DNA from: Ignavibacteriales bacterium
GTDB lineage: Bacteria > Bacteroidota > Ignavibacteria > Ignavibacteriales > Ignavibacteriaceae
Direction of reading: 5' to 3'
Assembly: GCA_016707115.1 (NCBI GenBank)
Contig: JADJIH010000009.1
Location: 29,196-93,195, forward strand
Length of the DNA: 64,000 nt
Below the pieces are notes generated by a model. The model saw nothing but the letters and a program-made list of their open reading frames with translations, was not told where the DNA came from and did not search any database. Made by a program: the position numbers and the translations under genes. Positions 8,777 through 15,857 of the stretch are shown one piece after another; the stretch's first letter is position 1, and each line of letters begins with the position of its first letter.

Positions 8777-11104
8777 TTAAGATCCTGCATTACGCAGAGC
8801 AGTTAAATCCTCGTAAGTTATCATCATCAGATCGCTTTCATTAATATCTTTTATTGTTAATATTCTATCCTCCTGATATGAAATTGCTTTATTAATTAAT
8901 TCTTTAATAGTTCTTGCATTGTAAAAATTCTTGCGGGTTTCTTTCTTTAATTCTACAATTAATTCCAGCATTTGCTGCCAGGCACCTTCATCAAGTTGGT
9001 AATTATTTTTCTGACTTATGTTTAGGGCAATTTCTAATAATTGTCTGGTTGAATATGGTTCAAAATAAAAAATATTTGGGAATTGATTGCCAAGGACAGG
9101 AAAATTATTTATAAGCGCTTCCATTTCTTCTTTAGTCCCAGAAAGTATAGCTACAACATCATCACTTATTAAATAAAGTTTTTTTAAAAAGTATTGAAGC
9201 AAAGAATCACTAAAATCATTATTGCATTGTAATGTTGCAGTAACATCATTTACTAGAATTACATTCCCTAAAAGTTTCTTAAAAAGCTCATCGATCATAA
9301 GATAGGCATCAAGTTTATCTAATCCGTAAAAAGTTGAACCATCAATTTCGACTATTTGTCCTCTAGTCAGTCGGTCTGATTCTTTCAGACTCTTTGCATA
9401 TAATCGTGCTATGGTTGATGCGCCTGATCCATGCTCCGATATAAAAAATGAATTGAAGTTCTTATGTGTTGAAGTAATTGACCTTTCCTTTTTAAGTTTA
9501 TCAACTTTTATAGATGCGAAAATTTTATTAAAAAGTATTTTAACATCATCAAGACCCACAAGATTATTAACTTCACTTATATATTTATCAACTTTATCTT
9601 CCCGTACTTTAGTGTGATTGTTTCGATTTTCAAGAATTATAAAAGCAGATTGAACATCTTCTTTGCGCAGAGTATTCAAAGCGGAAAAATCTTTTTCATT
9701 TTCTTCAAGTGACTGATATCGTTTACTAAGTTCTACCTTTGTTTCATTAAATAGATTTCTAACATATCGTGCATTCCCGAATGAATCGTTCGCATTGGTA
9801 CAAATAGTTTCTAATCTTTCAGATATAAATTGTTCAGCTTCTTTTTCAACGATATACTTATCTTTAGCAGAGAATAATTTATAAATAGATGTAAGTTCTT
9901 CAGCAGTATAATCATCAAATGAAAAGTAATGCGTGAATCGGGATTTTAATCCGGGATTTGATTCCAGAAAATTCTGCATAAGAGCAGGATAACCCGCTGC
10001 AATAACAAAAAACTTACCTTTGTAGTCTTCCATTCTCTTGAGAATTATATCGATAGCTTCTTGCCCAAAATCCTGTCCGCAATTTTCTTTCTTAAGTGAA
10101 TAAGCCTCATCAATAAATAGAATTCCACCCAATGCCTGATTAATTACCTTATCAGTTTTCTGTGCAGTTTCACCTATGTATTCGCCGATAAGATCAGCAC
10201 GATCAACCTCAATAACATGACCATTCTCGAGTAATCCAATTGCTTTAAAAAACTTGCCAAGCAATCTTGCAATGGATGTTTTACCTGTACCCGGATTTCC
10301 TAGAAAAATGCAATTTGCCGAAATACTTTCTTCAGTTTCAACACCGCTCTTCTTTCTCTCATTTATAAAATTGAGATAGGTAATAAAATCTTTTAAGGAT
10401 TGTTTAAGATTTTTCAACCCTACATAATTATTAAACTCTTCATATAAAGAGGGAAGTGTTGAATGCTCAGGAAAGGTTTTATTAAAATGTTCAATTATTC
10501 TTGGTTGTTGTGTAGCTAATTTATTTGAGTTTTCAGTAACAGGCAATTGATCCAAACTAAAATCTATTATTTCAGAATTTCCAATCTGAAAAACCTGTTT
10601 AAGTATTAAATTATTTTCTAAGAGCACTTCAATTCTGCCTTCACCTTGTTTCCAGAACCCGGGTAATGGTGTACCCCAACTCTGAACAAACTCAACGAGT
10701 TCCCAATCTTTTTTTATTTCAAGATTGAAATCGTTTCTTCCAACTTCTTCATCTTCCAAATACCATATTGTTAAACCTCTCAGAATCGATTCTCTATCCG
10801 TTAAATGAGGATTTTTAAGAGTTATTTCTGCAGCTATATAACTTATTCTAGGTTGATCAAACTGTAACAAATAAGTGCGCTTTTGTGATTGCAAGCTTTC
10901 TTCAAGATTGAACATCTTTACTGATAATATTTCAAAATTACTTGGACTTAGGAAGTAATTTCCACTTCTCTGATTCAATAGATTTGAATTTCCTGCTGCG
11001 ATTTCTGAAGATTTTACTCCCCTTGTGAGTAATTCTTTAGATTTCAAATCATTCGGCATATTTAGTTTCATTTCTTTAATACTAGTTTGAATGATAAAAA
11101 TCAT
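8777..11104 (-). CDS. Tandem AAA ATPase of the CbxX/CfqX type with degenerate second module
   Basis: 775 residues. The N-terminal 220 residues have no recognisable domain. AAA module 1 (about 225-490) is intact: Walker A GNPGTGKT at 269-276, a pore-loop-like GEYIGET at 307-313, Walker B GILFIDEA at 327-334 and an arginine-finger-like KSRF near 387-390. It resembles CbxX/CfqX, the red-type Rubisco activase family, and EccA. AAA module 2 (about 510-770) keeps the fold but has SEHGSGASTIA at 556-566 in place of Walker A, lacking the lysine, and VILVNDVTATL in place of Walker B. No Rubisco or ESX genes are near. Internal ATGs at codons 12 and 16 are alternative starts. Confidence 0.8.
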   Translation of the reverse strand: MIFIIQTSIKEMKLNMPNDLKSKELLTRGVKSSEIAAGNSNLLNQRSGNYFLSPSNFEILSVKMFNLEESLQSQKRTYLLQFDQPRISYIAAEITLKNPHLTDRESILRGLTIWYLEDEEVGRNDFNLEIKKDWELVEFVQSWGTPLPGFWKQGEGRIEVLLENNLILKQVFQIGNSEIIDFSLDQLPVTENSNKLATQQPRIIEHFNKTFPEHSTLPSLYEEFNNYVGLKNLKQSLKDFITYLNFINERKKSGVETEESISANCIFLGNPGTGKTSIARLLGKFFKAIGLLENGHVIEVDRADLIGEYIGETAQKTDKVINQALGGILFIDEAYSLKKENCGQDFGQEAIDIILKRMEDYKGKFFVIAAGYPALMQNFLESNPGLKSRFTHYFSFDDYTAEELTSIYKLFSAKDKYIVEKEAEQFISERLETICTNANDSFGNARYVRNLFNETKVELSKRYQSLEENEKDFSALNTLRKEDVQSAFIILENRNNHTKVREDKVDKYISEVNNLVGLDDVKILFNKIFASIKVDKLKKERSITSTHKNFNSFFISEHGSGASTIARLYAKSLKESDRLTRGQIVEIDGSTFYGLDKLDAYLMIDELFKKLLGNVILVNDVTATLQCNNDFSDSLLQYFLKKLYLISDDVVAILSGTKEEMEALINNFPVLGNQFPNIFYFEPYSTRQLLEIALNISQKNNYQLDEGAWQQMLELIVELKKETRKNFYNARTIKELINKAISYQEDRILTIKDINESDLMMITYEDLTALRNAGS

Positions 11105-11154
11105 TTTTTAGGATTTATTCAAATACCCTGCCATCAAAAAACATTTGATTTAAA

Positions 11155-11183
11155 ACAAAAAAGGCGAGGAAAAACCTCGCCTT
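11155..11183 (-). terminator. Rho-independent terminator of groES-groEL
   Basis: Read on the minus strand, AAGGCGAGG and CCTCGCCTT (11161-11169 and 11175-11183) form a perfect 9-bp GC-rich stem with a 5-base T loop, followed by TTTTGTTT. It lies 25 bases after the groEL stop codon. Confidence 0.92.
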
Positions 11184-11208
11184 GTAAAATTAACAGAATT
11201 AAATTCTA

Positions 11209-12849
11209 TTAATACATTCCGTCCATACCGCCCATTCCACCACCGTGTGGCATTGGAGGCATAGATGATTCTTTTTCTTTCTTTTCAAACACTACAGCTT
11301 CAGTTGTAATTAACAATGATGAAACCGATGCAGCATTCTCAAGTGCTGTTCTTGTAACCTTAGTAGGATCAATAACACCAGCTTTGATAAGATTTTCATA
11401 CTTCTCAGTAGCTGCGTTAAATCCAAAATCATCTTTACCTTCTTTAACTTTCCAAAGAACTACAGAACCTTCAATACCAGCATTTTCAACAATTTGTTTT
11501 AATGGTTCTTCAAGAGCTTTCTGTACAATTCTAATTCCGGTTGTTTGATCTGGATTTTCACCAACAAGTTTATCAAGTACGTTAGAAGCTCGAACTAAAG
11601 CAACACCGCCACCAGCAACAATACCTTCTTCAACTGCCGCACGGGTAGCATGTAAAGCATCTTCAACACGAGCTTTCTTTTCTTTCATTTCAACTTCTGT
11701 AGAAGCTCCAATTTTTAGAACAGCAACTCCACCAGAAAGCTTAGCTAATCTTTCCTGTAATTTTTCTTTATCATAATCAGATGTTGATTTTTCAACTTGA
11801 GCTTTTATCTCATTGATTCTTTTCTGGATATTTTTTGTATCTCCAGCACCTTCAACGATTGTAGTATTGTCTTTATCAATTACAACTTTTTTAGCTTTTC
11901 CTAAATATTCCAAGGTTGCGTTGTCTAATTTATAACCTTGTTCTTCAGAGATAACAATTCCGTTTGTAAGAACTGCAATATCTTCCAACATAGCTTTTCT
12001 TCTATCACCAAAGCCAGGAGCTTTAACAGCAGCCACTTTCAGTGTACCGCGAATCTTATTTACAACCAATGTTGCAAGTGCTTCACCTTCAAGATCTTCA
12101 GAGATGATCAACAAAGATCGACCTTGCTGCGCAACTTTTTCGAGCACAGGTAAAAGATCTTTCATTGCAGAGATTTTTTTATCGTGGATAAGAATAAAAG
12201 GATCTTCTAAAACTGTTTCCATTGATTCAGTATCAGTTACAAAGTAAGGTGAAATGTAACCGCGATCGAACTGCATTCCTTCAACAACTTCTAATACTGT
12301 TTCTGCTGATTTACTTTCTTCAACAGTTATAACACCATCTTTACCAACTTTTTCCATTGCATCTGCAATTAGATCACCAATAGATTTATCATTATTAGCA
12401 GAGATTGAACCAACCTGCGCAATTTCGTTTCTGCCTTCAACTTCTTTACTTATTGATTTTAAATGTTCAATAATTTTGCTTACTGCTAAATCAATACCAC
12501 GTTTCAAATCCATTGGATTCGCACCTGCAGTAACATTCTTTAATCCTTCACGATAAATAGCTTGTGCAAGAACTGTTGCTGTTGTTGTACCATCACCAGC
12601 TACGTCGCTGGTTTTAGAAGCAACTTCACGAACCATCTGAGCCCCCATATTTTCAATCGGGTCATCAAGTTCGATTTCTTTTGCAACTGAAACACCATCT
12701 TTTGTAACTGTTGGTGCGCCAAATTTCTTTTCTAAAATTACGTTACGTCCTTTAGGACCCAAAGTAACCTTAACTGCATTTGCTAATTTGTCTACACCAG
12801 CTTTTAATCCGGCGCGTGCATCTGCATCATATACAATTAATTTTGCCAT
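11209..12849 (-). CDS. groL: Chaperonin GroEL (60 kDa)
   Basis: 546 residues, the usual length, colinear with GroEL throughout: KVTLGPKGRNV near residue 28, DGVSVAKEIEL, the nucleotide-binding DGTTTATVLAQ, GYISPYF, and a C-terminal tail of Gly-Met repeats (GGGMGGMDGMY). It forms the double-ring ATP-driven folding chamber in the cytoplasm with GroES. The gene follows groES by 33 bases, with AAGGAAAT before the ATG. Regulation is through the CIRCE operator upstream of groES. Confidence 0.98.
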   Translation of the reverse strand: MAKLIVYDADARAGLKAGVDKLANAVKVTLGPKGRNVILEKKFGAPTVTKDGVSVAKEIELDDPIENMGAQMVREVASKTSDVAGDGTTTATVLAQAIYREGLKNVTAGANPMDLKRGIDLAVSKIIEHLKSISKEVEGRNEIAQVGSISANNDKSIGDLIADAMEKVGKDGVITVEESKSAETVLEVVEGMQFDRGYISPYFVTDTESMETVLEDPFILIHDKKISAMKDLLPVLEKVAQQGRSLLIISEDLEGEALATLVVNKIRGTLKVAAVKAPGFGDRRKAMLEDIAVLTNGIVISEEQGYKLDNATLEYLGKAKKVVIDKDNTTIVEGAGDTKNIQKRINEIKAQVEKSTSDYDKEKLQERLAKLSGGVAVLKIGASTEVEMKEKKARVEDALHATRAAVEEGIVAGGGVALVRASNVLDKLVGENPDQTTGIRIVQKALEEPLKQIVENAGIEGSVVLWKVKEGKDDFGFNAATEKYENLIKAGVIDPTKVTRTALENAASVSSLLITTEAVVFEKKEKESSMPPMPHGGGMGGMDGMY

Positions 12850-12882
12850 ATTTTTATTTCCTTTATATTTTCTGTTAAATAA

Positions 12883-13182
12883 TTACTTGCCTAATATTCC
12901 GAATATATCGCTCTCACGCATAATGAGATATTCTTCTCCATTAATTGTAACTTCAGTTCCGCTGTATTTACCATAAAGAACTTTATCACCAACTTTAACT
13001 TCCATCTTTATAGTCTTACCATCGTCAGCAACTTTACCAGGACCAGCAGCAACAATAGTTCCTTCAACTGGTTTTTCTTTAACCGTATCAGGTAGAATAA
13101 TTCCACCAGCAGTTTTCTCTTCAGCAGCAGCAGGTTTTACAACAACTCTGTCACCAAGTGGTTTTAATTTGATTTCGCTCAT
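12883..13182 (-). CDS. groS: Co-chaperonin GroES (10 kDa)
   Basis: 99 residues, full length. It begins IKLKPLGDRVVVKP and includes the mobile-loop region EEKTAGGIILPD and the conserved VKVGDKVLYGKYSGTEV. It caps the GroEL cavity. It is first in a two-gene operon with groEL, with AAAAGGAGCTAATT just upstream of the ATG, and is controlled by the CIRCE element and sigma70-type promoter immediately upstream. Confidence 0.97.
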   Translation of the reverse strand: MSEIKLKPLGDRVVVKPAAAEEKTAGGIILPDTVKEKPVEGTIVAAGPGKVADDGKTIKMEVKVGDKVLYGKYSGTEVTINGEEYLIMRESDIFGILGK

Positions 13183-13216
13183 AATTAGCTCCTTTTATTT
13201 TGTTATATGAATTAAA

Positions 13217-13243
13217 TTAGCACTCTTAAAGGACGAGTGCTAA
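13217..13243 (-). promoter_or_regulatory. CIRCE operator (HrcA binding site)
   Basis: TTAGCACTC (13217-13225), nine bases, then GAGTGCTAA (13235-13243): an exact match to the CIRCE consensus with its fixed 9-base spacer. In many bacteria the HrcA repressor binds here and releases on heat stress. hrcA is not in the window. The outer edge overlaps the -10 box of the groES promoter, consistent with repression by blocking polymerase. Confidence 0.97.
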
Positions 13244-13270
13244 TATACACCCGATTTAAAATTTTGTCAA
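13242..13270 (-). promoter_or_regulatory. Sigma70-type promoter of groES-groEL
   Basis: On the minus strand, TTGACA (13270-13265), exactly 17 bases, then TATATT (13247-13242). Box sequence and spacing match the classical -35/-10 consensus rather than the -33/-7 promoter (TTG...TAnnTTTG) of Bacteroidetes proper. The -10 box overlaps the CIRCE arm by two bases. Confidence 0.88.
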
Positions 13271-13335
13271 GAAATCAGGCCAATGATGTGATGTAAATTG
13301 CTTAATTTTGGATAAAAAATAAATCATTTTAGGAA

Positions 13336-14127
13336 TTGGAAAATTTTAAGTTAAAAACAGAGCTAAAAGGTCTAATTGAGATAATCAAAGGCTTGGATAG
13401 AAAAGTTGTTCTTATTTTTCTATCTGTTGCGCTACTTCAGACAATTTCATTCTATTACACATCAAGAAGATTTTTCCGTTCAAATTTATTCGAAGACTTT
13501 CAGAGCTATACTGATCCATATTTAATAGAATATATGTACTGGTTTATTGGAGACTTTTTTACGTTCTTTATCCTTGGAAGCATAATTATCAAATTTGGAT
13601 TTAAGGAAAAACTTTCAGACTACGGTTTACAGTTTGGTGATGTAAAAGTTGGGTTGTCATTTTCCCTTCTATTTCTTTTAGTTATGATTATTCTGGTTTG
13701 GTTTGTTTCTGCAACTCCAGTGTTTGCAGAAAAATACCCGCATCTATTAAGTGCAAAATCCGATTGGGATACATTGTTTATTTATGAAGCAGGGATGTTG
13801 CTGTATATGATTGCGTGGGAATTTATCTGGCGTGGATTTATGTTGTTTGGATTAGAAAAAAGATTTGGCGGTTACGCTGTTCTTATGCAAATGATTCCGT
13901 TTGTAATTCTGCACAATGGTAAACCATTTTTAGAAACTCTCGGTGCTATCTTTGGTGGAATTGCACTTGGTATTCTTGCTTTAAGAACTCGTTCGATTTA
14001 TTATTGTGTAGTCACTCATATTGGTGTAATGTTTTCCATAGATGTAATATCATCCTTACGATTTAGAGCAAACGATTATGGAATCGGATTCACATCAATT
14101 GTAAATTTAATAAAGCAAATTTTCTGA
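13336..14127 (+). CDS. CPBP-family intramembrane protease-like protein
   Basis: 263 residues with about six hydrophobic segments. The frame is closed by a TAG at 13330-13332, so the TTG at 13336 is the furthest possible start; there is no ATG before residue 40. Motif 1 reads WEFIWRGF near residue 155, where the family usually has EExxxR: the second glutamate and the arginine are kept but the first glutamate is a tryptophan. Motif 2 is FVILH and motif 3 VTHIGVMFSID, keeping both histidines. CPBP proteins are Rce1-like membrane metalloproteases or non-catalytic relatives. pdxJ starts 8 bases downstream, so the two are probably one transcript. Confidence 0.75.
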   Translation: MENFKLKTELKGLIEIIKGLDRKVVLIFLSVALLQTISFYYTSRRFFRSNLFEDFQSYTDPYLIEYMYWFIGDFFTFFILGSIIIKFGFKEKLSDYGLQFGDVKVGLSFSLLFLLVMIILVWFVSATPVFAEKYPHLLSAKSDWDTLFIYEAGMLLYMIAWEFIWRGFMLFGLEKRFGGYAVLMQMIPFVILHNGKPFLETLGAIFGGIALGILALRTRSIYYCVVTHIGVMFSIDVISSLRFRANDYGIGFTSIVNLIKQIF

Positions 14128-14135
14128 GGTTTATA

Positions 14136-14852
14136 ATGAGATTATCATTAAATATTGATCACATAGCAACATTAAGAAATGCACGCGGCGAGACACAACC
14201 TGATCCTGTAACAGCAGCTTTAATAGCTGAGCAAGCGGGTATTGATGGGATAGTCGTTCATCTGCGTGAAGATAGAAGACACATAAATGAAAGAGATGTA
14301 AGATTACTTCGTGAGCTCATCACAACCAAGCTTGATCTTGAAATGGCCGCAACCGAAGAGATAATTAAAATTGCCTGTGATATTGGACCTGAACTCGCTA
14401 CTATCGTACCTGAAAAACGACTTGAGCTTACTACTGAAGGCGGTGTAAATGTTATTGATAATATTACATTAATGAAAAACACCATTGAAGAACTTCATAA
14501 GTACGATATTGAAGTTTCACTTTTCATTGAACCTGACATTAGACAGATTGATGCTGCTGCAGAAATTAAAAGTGATTATATAGAAATTCATACAGGCGTT
14601 TTTGCTAACGCATTTTCTGAAGAAGAACAATTTGATGAATTGGATAAAATCAGGGTAGCTGTAAAGCATGCAAAGAAATTAGGCTTAGGTGTAAATGCCG
14701 GTCACGGTTTAGATTATCAAAACATAAAAATTTTTAGAGAGTTAACAGATATTGATGAAGTTAGCATTGGGCATTCAATTATTGCTCGGGCAGTTTTTGT
14801 AGGTATAAAACAGGCTGTTCAGGAAATGTTCGATTTGATAAAAAAAGGTTAG
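14136..14852 (+). CDS. pdxJ: Pyridoxine 5'-phosphate synthase PdxJ
   Basis: 238 residues, the full family length. It begins RLSLNIDHIATLRNARGE, followed by DGIVVHLREDRRHI, LDLEMAA, VTIVPEKR-type ATIVPEKR, and GVNAGHGLDYQN, the substrate- and phosphate-binding signatures of PdxJ. It condenses 1-deoxy-D-xylulose 5-phosphate with 3-amino-2-oxopropyl phosphate in the DXP-dependent vitamin B6 pathway. The stop codon overlaps the end of the convergent transporter gene by four bases. No other B6 gene is in the window. Confidence 0.97.
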   Translation: MRLSLNIDHIATLRNARGETQPDPVTAALIAEQAGIDGIVVHLREDRRHINERDVRLLRELITTKLDLEMAATEEIIKIACDIGPELATIVPEKRLELTTEGGVNVIDNITLMKNTIEELHKYDIEVSLFIEPDIRQIDAAAEIKSDYIEIHTGVFANAFSEEEQFDELDKIRVAVKHAKKLGLGVNAGHGLDYQNIKIFRELTDIDEVSIGHSIIARAVFVGIKQAVQEMFDLIKKG

Positions 14853-15532
14853 TGACAATTATCTTCACAAGAACAAGATAGTTTTTCACTTTTAGATTTT
14901 TCAATCGATTCTTTGCCTTCTTTAATAGCAAAATATGCTATTCCAAGTGACCCAGCTATGTCGATATAACCAATCTTAAAAACTTCATAGCTTAAGCTGG
15001 AAGCTAATAGTATGAAGGATAGATAAAAACATGTTTTTGTACAGTTTGCATCCGCTATTATTGCATCAGAGTTTAAAGCTTTTCCAACTTTTAACTTATA
15101 GTGCAAAAGGGCATACATCGTTAAAATCGAAATAACTGATATTATTATCCCAACAATTGTTGTTTCAGGTTTTACATTATTTATAATCAGCAATAATGAT
15201 GCAAGTATAAGTCCGGCGCCAAGTAAGTAAAAACTGAACCCAGTAATCCTTAAAGCAGTTCTTTCAAACTCATCCCTTTCAGATACCGGATTTCTTTTCA
15301 TTCTTATAATCATATGAAGAATTCCAATACCTGAGATGACTTCGACAAAGCTATCCAACCCAAAACCGAAGAGCGCAAGAGTTTCATCATTCAATCCAAA
15401 AAATATAGAAAATAAACCCTCCGCAATATTATACAAAATTGTTATGATGCTTAGAATAAGGGCAAATGAAACTAAGGATTTGAATATTTTTGAATCATTT
15501 AATGCTTGTATTTGGGCTTCTTTTTCTATCAT
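14849..15532 (-). CDS. CDF-like cation efflux membrane protein with Cys-rich tail
   Basis: 227 residues with about six transmembrane segments starting at residue 15. The pattern GFGLDSFVEVISG in the second segment corresponds to the metal-binding helix of cation diffusion facilitators, but the usual histidine is absent, and the cytoplasmic zinc-transporter domain is missing. The protein instead ends in a short charged tail with CSCEDNC followed by a final His, a probable soft-metal binding site. It is best called a cation-transporter-like protein; metal and direction are unknown. It converges on pdxJ with a four-base overlap. Confidence 0.75.
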   Translation of the reverse strand: MIEKEAQIQALNDSKIFKSLVSFALILSIITILYNIAEGLFSIFFGLNDETLALFGFGLDSFVEVISGIGILHMIIRMKRNPVSERDEFERTALRITGFSFYLLGAGLILASLLLIINNVKPETTIVGIIISVISILTMYALLHYKLKVGKALNSDAIIADANCTKTCFYLSFILLASSLSYEVFKIGYIDIAGSLGIAYFAIKEGKESIEKSKSEKLSCSCEDNCH

Positions 15533-15660
15533 TTTATTTGCGATTTATCGATTATTTCTCTGCTAGAATAGCTCTTAGAAATCTTATACAACAAAATAAA
15601 AAATATTTTAATTCTGTGCTTAATATCTCTTGATTAATTAAAAATTCTAATTTAAGTTTC

Positions 15661-15740
15661 GGTTGTCGCTAGCAGAAGGTTAACCCCCAGACCTTTTGTT
15701 AGGACAAGCCCGGTAGCTTCGGTTACCGGGTTCTTTATTT
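15661..15740 (+). ncRNA. Two-hairpin structured RNA upstream of transketolase (candidate attenuator or small RNA)
   Basis: This is the notable content of the 325-base gap 15533-15857. Hairpin 1: GGTTGTCGCTAGCAGAAGGT (15661-15680) folds back on ACCTTTTGTTAGGACAAGCC (15691-15710) with two single-base bulges and a 10-base loop, TAACCCCCAG. Hairpin 2 is the terminator at 15709-15730, and the two structures compete for CC at 15709-15710. A weak promoter (TTGATT 15630-15635, 17 bases, TAAGTT 15653-15658) would start the RNA near 15665. The RNA could be a transcription attenuator for transketolase or an independent small RNA. It matches no riboswitch class that I can recognise. Confidence 0.5.
15709..15740 (+). 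terminator. Strong terminator with UUCG tetraloop
   Basis: CCCGGTAGC (15709-15717) pairs with GTTACCGGG (15722-15730) around a C(UUCG)G tetraloop, followed by TTCTTTATTT. No plus-strand gene ends upstream within 850 bases, so it terminates the short leader-like RNA described above, about 120 bases before the transketolase start. Confidence 0.88.
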
Positions 15741-15857
15741 TAAATGAGCTTTTGTTTTTGGTCACTTAATCATTTCTTAATTATCATTTCTCAATCTATA
15801 ACAATATTTTTTCAATAACGATTTTTCAATTTCTCTCAAAAACATTTGGAGTCTTAC

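Noticed and set aside
15691..15710. The AGGACAAG segment resembles the conserved part of guanidine-III riboswitches
   Set aside because: The class needs a pseudoknot in which the hairpin loop pairs with bases right after AGGACAAG. Here the loop is C-rich and what follows is CCCGG, so it cannot pair, and AGGACAA itself is taken up in the stem.
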